Shown: positions 36,391 to 48,420 of the stretch, in pieces
Position numbering within the stretch: the stretch's first letter is position 1
Layout: every line of letters begins with the position of its first letter
Source: Phylloscopus collybita
Lineage: Eukaryota; Chordata; Aves; Passeriformes; Phylloscopidae
NCBI GenBank assembly: GCA_027886175.1
Contig: JAJNNQ010000075.1
Location: 4,443,001-4,507,000 of the forward strand
Length of the DNA: 64,000 bases
Direction of reading: 5' to 3'
Made by a program: the position numbers and the translations under genes
Notes under the pieces: model-generated
Database searches by the model: none
What the model was told of the DNA's origin: nothing
The model's input: only the letters and a program-made list of their open reading frames with translations

Positions 36391-38671
36391 TGTCATAAAG
36401 TTGGTGAGTACCTAAACTTTTAAGGGAAATCACAGGAAAAAAAGCATGTAGATCAGTAAAAAGAGATTCCTCTGCTCTTTGGTGGCTGCTTATTTTAGTC
36501 CTAATCCTGTAAATAGTTTCTCCTGTGGTAACTGGAAGTCATTTGCTCTGTCAGGTTTCTGTAGCTCGATGTGCACTCTTCTGTAGGAAATAAGAGAATT
36601 TGCACTTTTAGGTAAAAATCTACTAAATCCATTATTAACAAAGATTAAGAAATCATATTCTCAAGAAAGAAGTGTTTTGATAGAAATTGAAGCCTACTAT
36701 CAAGGATAAACAACAGCACATTATGGCTGGAGCATCCTTTACCCCAAAGCAAAGCAGAAGCAGAAAAATAAACGATATTTCACCTTTTATTTGAGTGGCA
36801 CTTGATGCTGGCAGTTGTTATAGATTTTACTTAACATGGAGGTACTGTGCTGCTGTGAAGAAGGAGACACAATGATTATCCAGGATTATGGATTACAATG
36901 TAATATTGGTCCTGGAGAGCCTGTCCCTGTCCCAGAGACAGGAAATCTCTTGGATATATTTCAACCAGTAACTATGTTTTCTTCACTGGGCTAATACTTC
37001 TTCAACAGATTGCTCTGAACAGAGCTGGGTTCAGTAGACTCGTTCCTCCACCTGAAAATCTTAGGATAGCACAGTCCACTTCAGCAAACCTGCTGCAGTT
37101 TAGAGTTGGTGGTGAAGGTGACAAAGGATGCATTTTTTACATCTTTTTTATATATTTGGCAAATGGATTATTGGATGTGTTATCAGTTTTGCTCTGTAGC
37201 TTGCACAGTCCTATTTTATTGAGTAATTCACATGACATATAGGAGTCGTATTCCAATAGATATTATTTAGAGCTATTTTTCATGTTCTTCGATTTCCTCT
37301 TTTATCTTCCATCAGCAGAACTGCTTACACCTCTTATCCACAACATCCACTCACTTATTTCAATTTACCCCTCCCTCTAAACAAAGTACTTAAAGAAAGA
37401 AACAATTGTTTTGAATAATTAGCATCATTAATCTGTGCCTGCTGATACCTGAATTGTCACTTCAGCCCATAAAATTGCTTGGATTGCAGCTTCCATGCAA
37501 TGCATCACAAAACACTTTACAAATAATAGCTTAATGAAACACAAGAGAACAACAAATCATCACCAGAGCAAAAGGACATGTCATAAAATCTTTTTTGAAC
37601 AATGCAAGTGCTATCAAACAATTTAAAACCAGATACAGCTGATGCTCCATGTACTTCTCAGCAGAAGGAAATTCTGTTCATGAGGTGCATACCAAGTAAG
37701 AGCTTTTGAGCCATGCAGGTTCAAGCAAAATTTTCTGTGGCAGATTTTACTCTGATCTAAGAGGATGCTCATAGATTTAAAGGGTAAGATTGTGCTCCCA
37801 TGTAGGATTTATTTTCTAAGAAATATATTATTTATTCATAGCTGAATATAAGCAGGAAAGGAATTTAAATTTTAGCAGTGCACCTAGCTAAAATCCTTAT
37901 ATGTGGCCTTTAGTTAAACCTGAGCGTACCATTTCCAAAGTGGGGAAGCAATTTTCAACTTATGGGTGTCCTGGTGCAGCCTTAATGCAAAATAATCTAG
38001 GAAATGTTACATTCAAGGACATCCTACCTGAATGTGTAGTGACTTTAACCTTCAAATATATCTCTGATCTGCTAAATTCAGGGAGATATGTATAACCAAT
38101 GGGAGAAAGCATGAAGCTCTTGCTCTTCTGAGTCTTAAAGAGATAAGAGAGAATGCTGAAAGTGACATAAACCTGTTCTTCCTGTTTCCTTGTGTGAAGG
38201 CAAATCTGAACCACAGTCATAGATGAGTTGTCCCTTGGAGTTTCTCTGCTTTGCTTAGGGAGGTGAAACAGCCAAGATTCAGTGATAATTACACCTTGGC
38301 TAAGCCAGAGTTTCACCAGGATTCCTGATCCATTCCACTGGATAAAACACTGATGTTGTGTATCTTTTTTATGGGAAGAAACTTACAAAGGGTTTTCAAA
38401 TCTGAAAGATTTCTCTCCAGAAATAACTGAAAAATGCTTTTGATTTACAAGGCATGAGTGAAAATACTTCCCAGAGACTGCAGATTGGTATAACTGTGGA
38501 CAACCTTGACAAACAGTCCCATGAAGAATTGCAGTAATATCTATGAAGAAATGCATAGATAATATTTCTAAGTCCCACATCAGACATCAGGAGCCACCAC
38601 TCAGCAATCAGCCTTCAATAAGATAAAGGTAGTGGGGAGGAGGGGGGCTCAGAAATGACCCCACTTGTCTT
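36391..38671. other. Gene-free stretch with possible conserved noncoding block
   Basis: No supported gene. The segment 37395-37560 contains TAATTAGCATCATTAATC and an ATGCAATGCAT motif and has the look of vertebrate conserved noncoding DNA, which cannot be proved from one genome. The rest is unique. Confidence 0.5.
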
Positions 38672-38928
38672 CCCCAGTTCCTGTTGGGTGTGATGGAGCC
38701 TGGCTTTCCTGGGAATGGCTGAACCCCTGCCTGTCCATGAGAAGTGGTGAATTAATGACTTATTTTGCTTTGCTTGTACATGAGGCTTTTACTTTACCTA
38801 TTAAACTGTATTTACCTCCACCCTCGAGTTTTCTCACTTTTACCATCTCGATTCTCTCCACCTCACTGTGGAGGAGTGAGGGAGCAGCTGTGAGGGGCTG
38901 AGTTGCCAGCTGGGGTTAAACCAGAACA
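38672..38928 (+). mobile_element. ERV LTR 3'-half fragment, sense
   Basis: Landmarks of an avian LTR family in order: TGGGAATGGCTGAACCCCTG at about 38709, GAAGTGGTGAATTAATGACT, TTTTACTTTACCTATTAAAC (38788; includes ATTAAA as a polyadenylation signal), GAGTTTTCTCACTTTTACCA and the terminus GGGTTAAACCAGAACA (38913-38928). The LTR is truncated on its left. It shares its 3' end with the fragment at 35925-36054, 2.9 kb away in the same orientation. Confidence 0.75.
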
Positions 38929-41900
38929 TTATGACGAATAACTGGTTCCTCATCAAAATTATGTAACTTAAATGGGAAAGTGGCAAGAGAGGGCATGGGT
39001 TCTAAGTCAAGAACATGTGGGAGTTCTGCTGCAACAGGGTTTTTTTGGTGTTCTAAAGCAATTTCTAACAGAACTATTGACCTGGAGCTACTGTAGAGGA
39101 GCTGGAGTTGATTATGAAACTTGGTGCAACAAATGTCAATTTAATTGAATTTTCTGTGAAACTGGGGGATGTTTTTATTAACATGACAGGACTTAATCCT
39201 CTTCTTAAATTCCAGGGAATCATAGGACATAGAATATGCCAGAAATATGCCAGTGCAACACCTCAGTAACACAAGATGGAGGAGAACAAGCACCCTATAA
39301 TCATGAGTGGGCTCAAGTACATTCAGCAGTGTGATATAATCTGAAGCTGGTGCTGTCCTCCAGAAGGGGTGGAGAATAGCTGGGGGGAGCTCTGACATAA
39401 CTCATATAAACAGATTTTCTACTTTTACAGTTTGCTATTATGCTCTCCACTTACACTGGGTACACTCAATAACTTTATCTACTTGAATTTCAGAAATAAT
39501 GCCTCATTCCAAGCATAAAACTAAGGTAACAGGAGATAAAAATCATTTTAACAAAGTCAAGGACAATGAACTCAAAACACTGATCTATGATAGGGACACA
39601 ATTCTCCCTTCCCCCCCTCACTTTTAATGAATTTGAAGAACACTGTATATGTGTGTCTTTCCACTGAGTACCAGATCAATTAAAACATTTCATATTCTTT
39701 TCAAATTCCTTTTTAAAATATATGAAAGTCATCATGAAAAAAAACAAAAAGTCTTGAAACAAAGAAAAATAAACTCTCTTTGTAATTGAAGTGTTTATGA
39801 AATGATTTGAAGAGCAACACACTGGAATCACAAGGGTGTGATGTAGGCACCTGAATCCTATCCAGCACCTACTTTATCGTGTAAACAGAAATTTGATGGT
39901 GCCGATCCTTATCTTTTACAGGGCATAGAAAAAGAAATAAATACTGAATAAAAAAATTCTTGTTTTCTTCTCTGGAGTGAAAAGGCCATTGAATCTTCTG
40001 TCTGACAGTCAGGCAGCAGCAGTCTTTCCTTTTACTTGCAGCAAGTGGCTGTCACATCACGTCAGGGGATTAGACTCATTATGAACTTGTACACAGAACT
40101 GACAAAATAACCTCATCTATCATGTAACAATCCCAATAATTATCTGTGCACCCAAAACACTTCCCTTCCACCCACTTCTGCAGATGTTTCTGCATTTGAA
40201 AATACCAGCAAATTCCTATTATTGCAGAACAACACAGGTCAGCTTAGAGCATTGGCTCATCAAGCTTAATATTCTCTTTGTTTTAGGGGTCAAGTGTAGG
40301 TTTTAAGATGAAAGAGCCACAAATCATCCATATGACAACAGGGAAATTTCCTTCTGCTTTCTCTACCCATTGACTTGCATGTGAAAACAGGACAGGAAAA
40401 TGAAAAGCAGCTGAATACCACCAGGACTTCTCTAAAGCAGGCACCATGCAACTCCTTCTGCCCATTCTCCATTGCCATTGGAATGATCCATCACCTGGGA
40501 CAAGCAACAGGAAATGGGTCAGAATGTTGACATATCTGGGCTGGTTTGATGGCATGTGACCCACGAAAACACCATTGTCCTGCTGGAAGACCTCTCAACA
40601 ATCATGAGTGGTACATTCCTCAACTTAACCATGGCAAAATCTAAAAATGGGTCAAAAACCCCCTGAAATCTCCTCAAAGCTCTTACACACAGGGAAACAC
40701 TCTTTTCCTTGAGAAAGGGGTGTTTGAACCAATAATCCTGGCTTTGTAGTGGCGCTGCTACTTGCCTGCAAAGCCTGTGGAGCGCCTTGCCAGCTGTGAA
40801 ACAAATCCTGGGATGTCAGTGAAATTCTTACCCAGGCAAAGGTCTCATTGACATTGATGACCACTTATTCAAAGATGGTGCTTCACTGGGATATGGAAGA
40901 AGTAAAAATATCTTTATTCTGCCCAAATCCAGCCACATTTGGGGTGGCAGTTGAAAGGGAAGTAAAAAATCGTGCAAATGTTAAATAAGGGAATAAAATT
41001 AGAAAAAAAGAAAATATATGTGATACTTAAAAAGCAAATGCCTATCTTTATGAGAAACCTCAGAAGCTGTTTACTTGAAAATATAAAATTTGTTCTCTTT
41101 AGCTAGCTGTTAACTAGTAAATATAAAATTATTTAAGTTTCATAACATTCAGACAGTCAGTTTATTCTTTGTGTCTGACAAACACAACCACTATGCAAAT
41201 AACTGGCAACATACAAATGTTTATCTACATTAAAACCACCTGAGAATTAAAACCTTCTGCACTATGAATTTCTCCAGAATTAACAATAATTTTAATTCCC
41301 ACTTTCCTCCTCCATCTTACTCGATGTGGAGTGTGCTGAGGCCATCATGTGTTTTTAACGTTGGTTTAGAACTGCCCTGTTTGTACCTGCAGAATGGTGA
41401 ACCCAAAATTTCATGGACGCTCATCAGACAAGGTATCTTCACACAGAACACCCCATGGATGCTGATAAAAACCAATAAACCATATTGAAATTAATAAATT
41501 GTGAAGGGCAGGGTTTATAACCCTGTTTGTATGCTGCATATGTTAAGGAGACATCTTCCAACATCGACAGCCTCTCCTGAGAGGCTTTGGCTGGGCTTAC
41601 ATGGCACTTTCAGTCAGTGAGATCAGTCAGGAGTGAATATGAAGTCTGGTCTCACCAGCAGAAGAGTTAGGAGCAGATTTAAGTAAGCAGAATTCAATTG
41701 AACATGGTTATATTGCTCTTAAGAAGGACGGATATAGATATTCACATCTATTTGGGGAAAAAAAAAAAGACTCAAATGGGTGTTAAAAGCTACCAGTCCT
41801 GGCAATGGACATGAAAAGTGTCTCGGTGCTTATTTAAAAAATATATATGGGAAAGAGAGAGAGTGCTATTACAGGCAGGCACTGGGTTGGTTTTTTTTTT

Positions 41901-42984
41901 AGCACTGGCATTAATTTTTCACCCTGTGCTCCTTCTTTTCCATTTCTAGGAAGAAAAGAAACAGATATAACCATGCAAATGTCCCTGTGCTCTGCCTCCG
42001 GCTATAAGCTTAGGAATTAAAAGCTTGACAACGCAGAGTTGTAGACAACACCCCTTCAGTGCTTTCTGGCTCAGTGGCTCTGTGAAGACCTCTTTGAAGG
42101 TGCAGCTCTTCAAAAAGGCTCTGTGGCAGCACAGCCGAAATGTTTGCTGCTAAATATAGAAATGCACTTGCTTTGAGTGTGGCTGGTTTGCTTCAGGTTC
42201 ACCTTTGGAGCTGCATTTATAGATACAGTATGGATTTTAAGGAGAAAAAGTGAGAGGTAGGAGCAGCAAAACAAAGAATTAGACAGTAAGAGTGCCTGTT
42301 GAGGGGGGAAAGGCTCTGACTAGTAAAGCTGGGCTACAAGTCAACAACTTGATGTGGCCATGGGAAGGGAAACAGATGATAAGACATATTAGTCAGGAGA
42401 GGGGATTAATTCACCATAGCCAGATGCTAACCCTGTGACTTTAAACACTGGTGAAACACTGTCTGAAAACACTGCATACAGCCAAATTTGAAGGAATACA
42501 GAGCATAAGGAGTGGAGGAATAATAGGAATTATTATGTGGGAAAGCAGGCAGAGGTCAGTGAAAGCTGGGGTTGGGGTCTGATAGAATCAGGTCTCAGGG
42601 TGATAAGTATTGATGCAGCAATCTTCCTCTTTTAAACTGTTCCTACCTCTTTTTCCCACTGGAAAACAGCCCTTTTCAGAGAGTTGCAAACAGGGGCAAT
42701 ATTTTCCTGCGTTATTTTTCCTTTTGAGGAAGCCTTTTACTCTCAGCTGTGATTGTGTCTGGGTCGGGCAGCAGATATTTTAAGGCAGGTGAAAAGAACT
42801 AAGCTGCTTCAAGCATTCACATTGCTCACCACTATTTCATATCAGATGCCCATCTTGGGCAGCAGCAGAGTTTTCAATCTGTTGAGGGAAAGAGGAAAGG
42901 ATAAGGCAGGCGACCTGCGAGAGAAATGAAAAACAGAGTTTATGGGCATTTTTTTCCTGTTCAATAGAGAAACACAGACAAATC
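38929..42984. other. Gene-free stretch, nothing strongly recognised
   Basis: No supported gene or repeat family. An 8-bp perfect inverted repeat (AGCCTCTC/GAGAGGCT) lies at 41569-41586. CTAAATATAG (42150-42159) matches the MEF2 consensus. A short run of ten A lies near 41760. These are isolated motifs. Confidence 0.5.
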
Positions 42985-43773
42985 AGAGACATGGGCAATC
43001 ACCAACCAAATGAAGTTCAACAAGGGCAAGTGCCAGATTCTGCATCTGGGATGGGCAGCCCTGGATGTACAGACAGACTGGGGAATGAGAGGCTGGAAAG
43101 CAGCTGTGGGAAGGGACCTGGAGGTTGATGGCAGGTTGAACATGAGTCAGCAGTGCCCGGGCAGCCAGAAGGGCCAACACTGTCCTGGAGCCATCAGACA
43201 CAGCATTGCTGGGCAAGGGAGGGGATTGTCTGTTCTATTCTGAGCTGGGGCAGCCTCACCTTGAATATTGTGTGTGGTTTTGGACACCATGATGAAAAAA
43301 GATATTAAACTTATTAGGGAGTGTCCAAAGGAGGGTAATAAAGGTGGTGAATGGTCTGGAAGTGAGGCCACATGAGGAGTTTCTGAGGACACTTGATCTG
43401 TTCAGCCTGGAGGAGACTGAGGGGAAACCTCGTTGCAGTTACAACTTTCTCCAGTAGGGAAGAGGAAGGGCAGGCACTGATCTCTGCTCTCTGGTAACAG
43501 TGACAGGACCCAAGGGAATGGCCTGAAGTTGTGTCAGGGAACGTTTGAGTTGGATATTAGGAAAAGGTTCTTTACCCAGAGGATGGTTGGCTACTGCAAC
43601 AGGCCCCCCAGGGACGTGGTCACAGCACCAAGCCTGGCAGAGTTCAAGGAGGATTTGGACAACACTCTCAGCCACATGGTGTGACTCTTGGGGCTGTCCT
43701 GTGCAGGGCCAGGAGCTGGACTCAATGATCCTTGTGGGTCCTTTCCAATTTGGCATATTTTGTGTTTCTGTGG
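42985..43773 (+). mobile_element. CR1 LINE 3' end, sense, about 790 bp
   Basis: This is the longest of the younger-type CR1 copies here. It begins inside ORF2 at the block translating to MKFNKGKCQILHLG (about 43010-43051) and runs through GGACCTGGAGGTTGATGGCA (43117), GTTCAGCCTGGAGGAGACTG (43401), a GGAAAAGGTTCTTTACCCAG block (43560), GGAGCTGGACTCAATGATCC (43712) and TTGTGGGTCCTTTCCAATTT (43732), ending with a worn TTTCTGTGG. Frameshifts and stops interrupt ORF2. The 5' part of the element is absent, as usual for CR1. Confidence 0.88.
43010..43243 (+). pseudogene. Relic of CR1 ORF2 C-terminal coding sequence
   Basis: The first 77 codons of the CR1 copy remain open. They keep the MKFNKGKCQILHLG block and, near residues 41-51, the RDLEVDGRLNM segment typical of the region after the reverse-transcriptase domain, followed by SQQC. 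The frame then stops and the remaining homology continues in shifted frames. No catalytic residues are included. This is a fossil fragment. Confidence 0.7.
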
Positions 43774-44455
43774 TTTAGTGTTGTCCTGGGGCACATGTGG
43801 GACTGGCAGTATCAAAACCAGACAGAAGCACTTGTATAATATCACGTGGAGCTGGGTTCCTGCTATTTACACTCAAAATTAAGAAACTCAAGAGCCCAAT
43901 GGGACCTCACGGAGTTACAGCAATGAGCCACAAGTTTGGCAGCAGGTCCCTGGGTTTCTGAATGCATCTCCTCTGCAGTACCACGAGCCTTTCACCCAAA
44001 TCTCCAAATACTCTGTATCCCATTTTGGATGGTAATTGTGCAGGACCCATTCAGATGTGCAAACCACCCTTCTCATCACTGTCCATTTGGCCCTTTGCTC
44101 TGATTCAGAGCTGACATATCCTGCCTGCACCTTGCTGATGGTTTTGTGTCTCTGTGTGATATGCACTGTAGCCTCCTTTACCGCAACCTTGTGTCATTCC
44201 TATTCACACCCACATATTCTCAAATAATGGTTAAAACCTCTGAACATGCAGAGAATTTGCTATAAAAGAGTAAATACAATTGGCTCATCACCCTCTCCCC
44301 GTAAAAGAAAGGGGGCCATCAGGTGAGGATCATGGGAAACAGTGAAATCAATGGGAAATGATTCTTCATGGAATGACAGGAGACCTACACAATTCCCTAG
44401 AAGGAGTGCTTGTGTGCAAATCTGCATGGGTTCAAGGGAAATACACTTGGAAATA
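43774..44455. other. Gene-free stretch, nothing recognised
   Basis: Unique DNA between a CR1 copy and a pentanucleotide microsatellite. Frames of 63-83 codons overlap on both strands without recognisable content. Confidence 0.55.
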
Positions 44456-44480
44456 AGAATAGAATAGAATAGAATAGAAT
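44456..44480 (+). repeat. (AGAAT)5 microsatellite
   Basis: Five perfect AGAAT units are followed by one AGAAC. Pentamers of this type often grow from CR1 tails in birds, but no CR1 body is visible here. Confidence 0.9.
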
Positions 44481-44501
44481 AGAACAGAGACAAGGCAAGG
44501 T

Positions 44502-44778
44502 GAGGGAAAGAAGAAAGGAAAGGAAAGGAAAGGAAAGGAAAGGAAAGGAAAGGAAAGGAAAGGAAAGGAAAGGAAAGGAAAGGAAAGGAAAGGAAAGGAA
44601 AGGAAAGGAAAGGAAAGGAAAGGAAAGGAAAGGAAAGGAAAGGAAAGGAAAGGAAAGGAAAGGAAAGGAAAGGAAAGGAAAGGAAAGGAAAGGAAAGGAA
44701 AGGAAAGGAAAGGAAAGGAAAGGAAAGGGAAAGGGAAAGGGAAAGGGAAAAGGAAAAGGAAAAGGAAAAGGAAAAGGA
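44502..44778 (+). repeat. 277-nt homopurine tract, (AAAGG)43 plus two variant blocks
   Basis: All bases from 44502 to 44778 are A or G. A perfect (AAAGG)43 array spans 44514-44728 (215 bp). It is followed by four GGGAAA-type units (44727-44751, the last with an extra A) and four GGAAAA units (44752-44775). The open frames through it (lysine/glutamate/arginine/glycine-rich on plus, Phe/Pro/Ser/Leu-rich on minus) only translate the repeat and are not genes. Long homopurine-homopyrimidine tracts can form triplex DNA. Copy number is likely polymorphic, and the assembled length may be inexact. Confidence 0.95.
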
Positions 44779-45143
44779 CTGTTAGAGCACTTAGGAGACA
44801 GGGCTTGCTCCTGGCATTTTTTGGCCATCTGTTAAGGAAAATTATTGTCTATGCAGATGAATCTCCCTTATCAAGGAACTAGTGGAGCCAATGAGCCAGG
44901 ACAATGGTGATCAGAGAATGAGGTGGACACACTGCCTGTGTGTGTTTCTGTCCTGCCACTCCTGCCTAGGCCCTTGCCATGAACAAAGTGGCTGTCCACA
45001 TGTCCTTCAATTTTCTTGTGTTACTGTGTGTAGGTTGAAATGTGACACTTCAAGTACTGTTAAGTACTGTTAAGGAATGTTTTTACTAAACTGTGTACTT
45101 TGTGGCTGGGTGGTTGTTTGGGTTTGTGAGGTTTTTTTTGGTG

Positions 45144-45172
45144 TTTTTTTTTTTTTTTTTTTTTTTTTTTTT
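45144..45172 (+). repeat. Poly-T run (T29)
   Basis: Twenty-nine uninterrupted T follow a G/T-rich lead-in. It is treated as a simple repeat because no antisense retrocopy is visible to its right. Confidence 0.9.
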
Positions 45173-45932
45173 GTCTCTCCACTTCTTTAGCTTATTTTGG
45201 TATTTGTTATGAACAAAAAGTTCCATCACAATTAGTTGCCTTGGCTACTAATGATTCTTTTTTTGTTGTTTGTTTGTTTTTTTAATTTATATGTATCTCC
45301 TTGTATTTAAACATAGCACCTAATCTATCTGCTTTGTGTTGCTTAATGTGACAAGGCCCTAACCCACAGTGAGCTGCTGGTTGCAGCTTTGATTACACTA
45401 ATGGCATCTTCAGTTTGCTCTTGGGGAGGGAGGTGGTTTTCCTGGGAGCAATATTTAGCAAAGGGACTTGATGAGGTCCTACTGAACCTCACACTCTACT
45501 GGCAGTGCAGCATGGGAGGAATTATTCTGGACCTACTGATCAAAGAACTGAGGGGAGCTATGTCTGTGTGCAGGTGTCTGGTATCTGGAGCTCACAAGGT
45601 TATGGATTTCTGCTACAAGTTACAAACAACAGGAAAAAGGAGATGGTCAGCACAGTGTCTCCAAGCAGATCCTGGTATCTGTATAAACAGTCAGTCATTT
45701 CCAAGGGGAAATCAAATTAGCTGACAAGACATGTGTGCTCATGGTGATTAGGTCCATGTCCCACCAAATGTCTGTAACCAGGCCATTGTGACAGGGTCCT
45801 CTGGCCAGGTCAGAGGTTTTAGCAAATGATAATTCTCTGTCTTAGAGCTATGTAGTCAAGGGAACAAATATTAATGTGATTAACATCCAGGTTAACTTGG
45901 TGTCAATTATAGGAAGGAAAGATCACTAAGGA

Positions 45933-45965
45933 CTGATATTTTCAGTGGCCTGATATTTTCAGTGG
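45933..45965 (+). repeat. 17-bp tandem duplication
   Basis: CTGATATTTTCAGTGG occurs at 45933-45948 and again at 45950-45965, separated by one C. The copies are identical, so the duplication is recent or conserved. Confidence 0.9.
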
Positions 45966-46674
45966 TAGAGAGAGTTTGTGTATTCATGTGCCTGGAGTCA
46001 GTTTTCTACCTTGCTGAAGTGACACTGTAGCCCCAGAAGGGAGACACAGATGTTGTTCCAGCTGAAGTCAGTAGGAACCATGGAGCTGTGGTGCCTTAGA
46101 AAATGAAACCGTTTAGTCTTAGCAAAGGGAGGTGAAAACAAATGAGACAGCATCTTTTCTTCAAAAGAGTATGACAAAAGTTCTCAGCTGGTGCCTGGGA
46201 CCTCCTGCCAGCAGCACCTGTGTCACCAGCTCTGTGCCTTGGTTTCGTGCAGCTCCAGCTTCACATCATTTGAAGAAAAGTGTGAAAAAGCTTTCTGTGA
46301 AGCTTTTGGTCTGCTGGGTGAAAGTATTACCACTATAGTAGGCAGGAGCAATGTAAAGGCTTTCCTACCTGTGTGACATTTCTGTATCACTGATACAGCT
46401 CATTCATCATGCTTAGAAATAAACACAGCATTTTGGTGAACAGAAGCAGAGACTGCAACAACCAGACCCTGGAGTGGCCTTCAAGACTGGACATCTGCTG
46501 CTTCAGGTAAGGCCTGGTTTTCTACCTGTCCCTTCTAGGGTAGGTTTGGGGAAATTGTGCCTCTAGGTCGAAGCAAACCTTGAGGATAAAAAGGCTTCAT
46601 ACCTGCTCCTCCTGTTTTCCTCTCTTCACTCCTTAACCAACAGAGACAACAAGGTCCCTTCTCTGGGCAACTCA

Positions 46675-46800
46675 GTTCAAGGCCAGGTTGGATGGGCCTT
46701 TGAGCAACCTGGTCAGGTAGGTGCAGTTCTTGCCCCCATTGGAAGTTGGATGACATTTAAGGTCATTTTTCAACCCAAACCATTCTGTGATTCTATGATT
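46675..46800 (+). mobile_element. CR1 LINE 3' terminus, sense
   Basis: GGCCAGGTTGGATGGGCCTT (46681), a GAGCAACCTGGTCAGGTAGG block, TTTCAACCCAAACCATTCTG near 46768 and the end GTGATTCTATGATT (46787-46800) follow the CR1 3' end in order. It is a 5'-truncated copy of about 125 bp. Confidence 0.85.
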
Positions 46801-48045
46801 TGAGTGCCTACGGTCTGATAGGGCAAAACCAGGAGCAAAGCATATGTCAGTCTTTATCCTGTGGCATAAATCTGTTTCTTCTCTGAACTGCTGTGAAATG
46901 TAAATGTGCATAATTGCTTTTAAATAAATGTTTCTGTGCAGGTATAAAAGAAACCTTAATGCCTGCAGCATTGAGCACTTGTGATGAGCAGCCCTTTCAA
47001 TAACTAAACAACAATTTATATACGTACCCAAGGAAGGAAGGCTTGTAATAAGTTAGTGACAAGCTTTTAGGGGATTAATATATGAACATTAGGTTAAACA
47101 TACTTTAATTTAAAAAACACTCAGGCTGCATCTTTCTATGGAGCATGTTATTAAAAATGACATGATTGACTATTAACTACAGTACAGAAGTACACTCATG
47201 TCATAATTCATGCTTTATTATCCAACTACAGGTAAGTACATAAAAATTCAATGTACTGTATTGCATCTTATTTAGATGGCTGTTCCTGTGAAATAGAAAG
47301 TGTCACTGATAGATTCGCTCCAGTAGTAATTCCATAGTAAATTACAAACAAACTCGATGAAGCAAATCCTCTTGCAATTTATTTAACATGATATTTTTCA
47401 TTTATATTCAAGGTACATTTTTGCAAATATGCTACATCTTTCAAAGAGAAAAAACAAACAAACAAACAAACAAAAAAACCCAAAAAACCAAAACAACCAA
47501 CCCAACACTTAATGTCTCAGGAGGACTGGATTAGATAGCTACTGACCTAGAACCTCTGCATTTAAATAAGCTTCAAGAGAGTGCCCTTCATCTTTTGTGT
47601 TTAAAGATAAAGACTAAGTGAGAGCACACATAAGAATCACAACAAAGGGCTGCCTGGTTCATGGCCCCAGGGAAGTTCAGAGAAAGGATATTTCAAACAG
47701 AACAAGTGCCAAGGGAGTCTTTCCCTCCTCGTGTGTAGCATTCAATAACCTGACTGACTTCATCCAGATCATTGTACTCAGCAGCTTCATGTATCCCCTG
47801 TAAATGTCTGTAAACCCCACATGGACATTTTCCCAATTTTAGGTACAGCTATGTCCTGTGGCAATAAGTTGGTCATTTAGTTATGAGCTTTCTGAAAAAG
47901 TACCTCCACTGGTTGGTTTTAAGTCTACTGCTTGAGCATTTCAGGTGGTGGTTTAAATCTTTGTACAATGAGAAACAGAAAATGCATACTACCAATTAAT
48001 TTTCTCCTGCCCATTCATGAATATTTTGTTTTCCCTCACGTGTTG
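46801..48045. other. Gene-free stretch with an A/C-rich repeat
   Basis: No supported gene. GGTATAAAAG at about 46941-46950 is TATA-like but has no supported downstream transcript. An A/C simple repeat is listed separately. Confidence 0.5.
47452..47507 (+). repeat. A/C-rich (CAAA)n simple repeat
   Basis: About six perfect CAAA units are followed by degenerate A/C sequence such as CCCAAAAAACC. No G or T occurs for about 56 nt. Confidence 0.85.
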
Positions 48046-48420
48046 TAGAATCATAGAAACAGAATGATTTGGGTTGGAATGGACTTTCAACAGCTTCTCC
48101 TTCCAACCCCACTGCCATGAGCAGGGGCACTTTCCACCATCCCAGGTTGCTCAAAGCCCCATCTAACCTGGCCTGGAACACTTCCAGGGATGGACCATCC
48201 ACAGCTTCTCTGTTCTCTGGCTAAAGAATTACTGCCTAATATCCAATCTAAATCTACCATCTTTCTCTTTAAAGCCAGTCCCTCTTGTCCTGTCTCTCCA
48301 GGCCCTAATCAAAAATCCCTCTCTATCTCTCTTGTAGCATCTTTAGGCACTGCTAGGATACCATAAGATCTCCCCTAAACTTTGTCTTCTCCAGGCTGGA
48401 CAATCCAAATTTTTCTTCTG
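48046..48420 (-). mobile_element. CR1 LINE 3' end, antisense
   Basis: The copy opens with GTAGAATCATAGAAACAGAA and GGGTTGGAATGGACTTTCAA (antisense 3' terminus). It continues with CCATGAGCAGGGGCACTTTC (48115), a GGTTGCTCAAAGCCCCATCT block (48146), GGAACACTTCCAGGGATGGA (48175), a CCTCTTGTCCTGTCTCTCCA block (48281) and CTTCTCCAGGCTGGACAATC (48387). The order matches the antisense of a CR1 3' UTR and ORF2 C-terminus. Similarity fades after about 48420. Confidence 0.88.

Larger units (their letters stand above)
44779..46674. other. Gene-free stretch with a poly-T and a small tandem repeat
   Basis: It holds a T29 run and a 17-bp duplication (both listed). A 111-codon plus-strand frame (45389-45724) has no recognisable domain. 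AAGTACTGTT is repeated around 45053-45072. Confidence 0.5.

Noticed and set aside
39212..39240. AATCATAGGACATAGAATATG as an antisense CR1 tail
   Set aside because: The octamer spacing is wrong and the next 60 bp do not match a CR1 3' end.
44397..44835. Open frames of 111 and 143 codons through the GGAAA array (lysine/arginine-rich and Phe/Pro/Ser/Leu-rich)
   Set aside because: They are direct translations of a pentanucleotide microsatellite, whose 15-bp translation cycle cannot generate stops.
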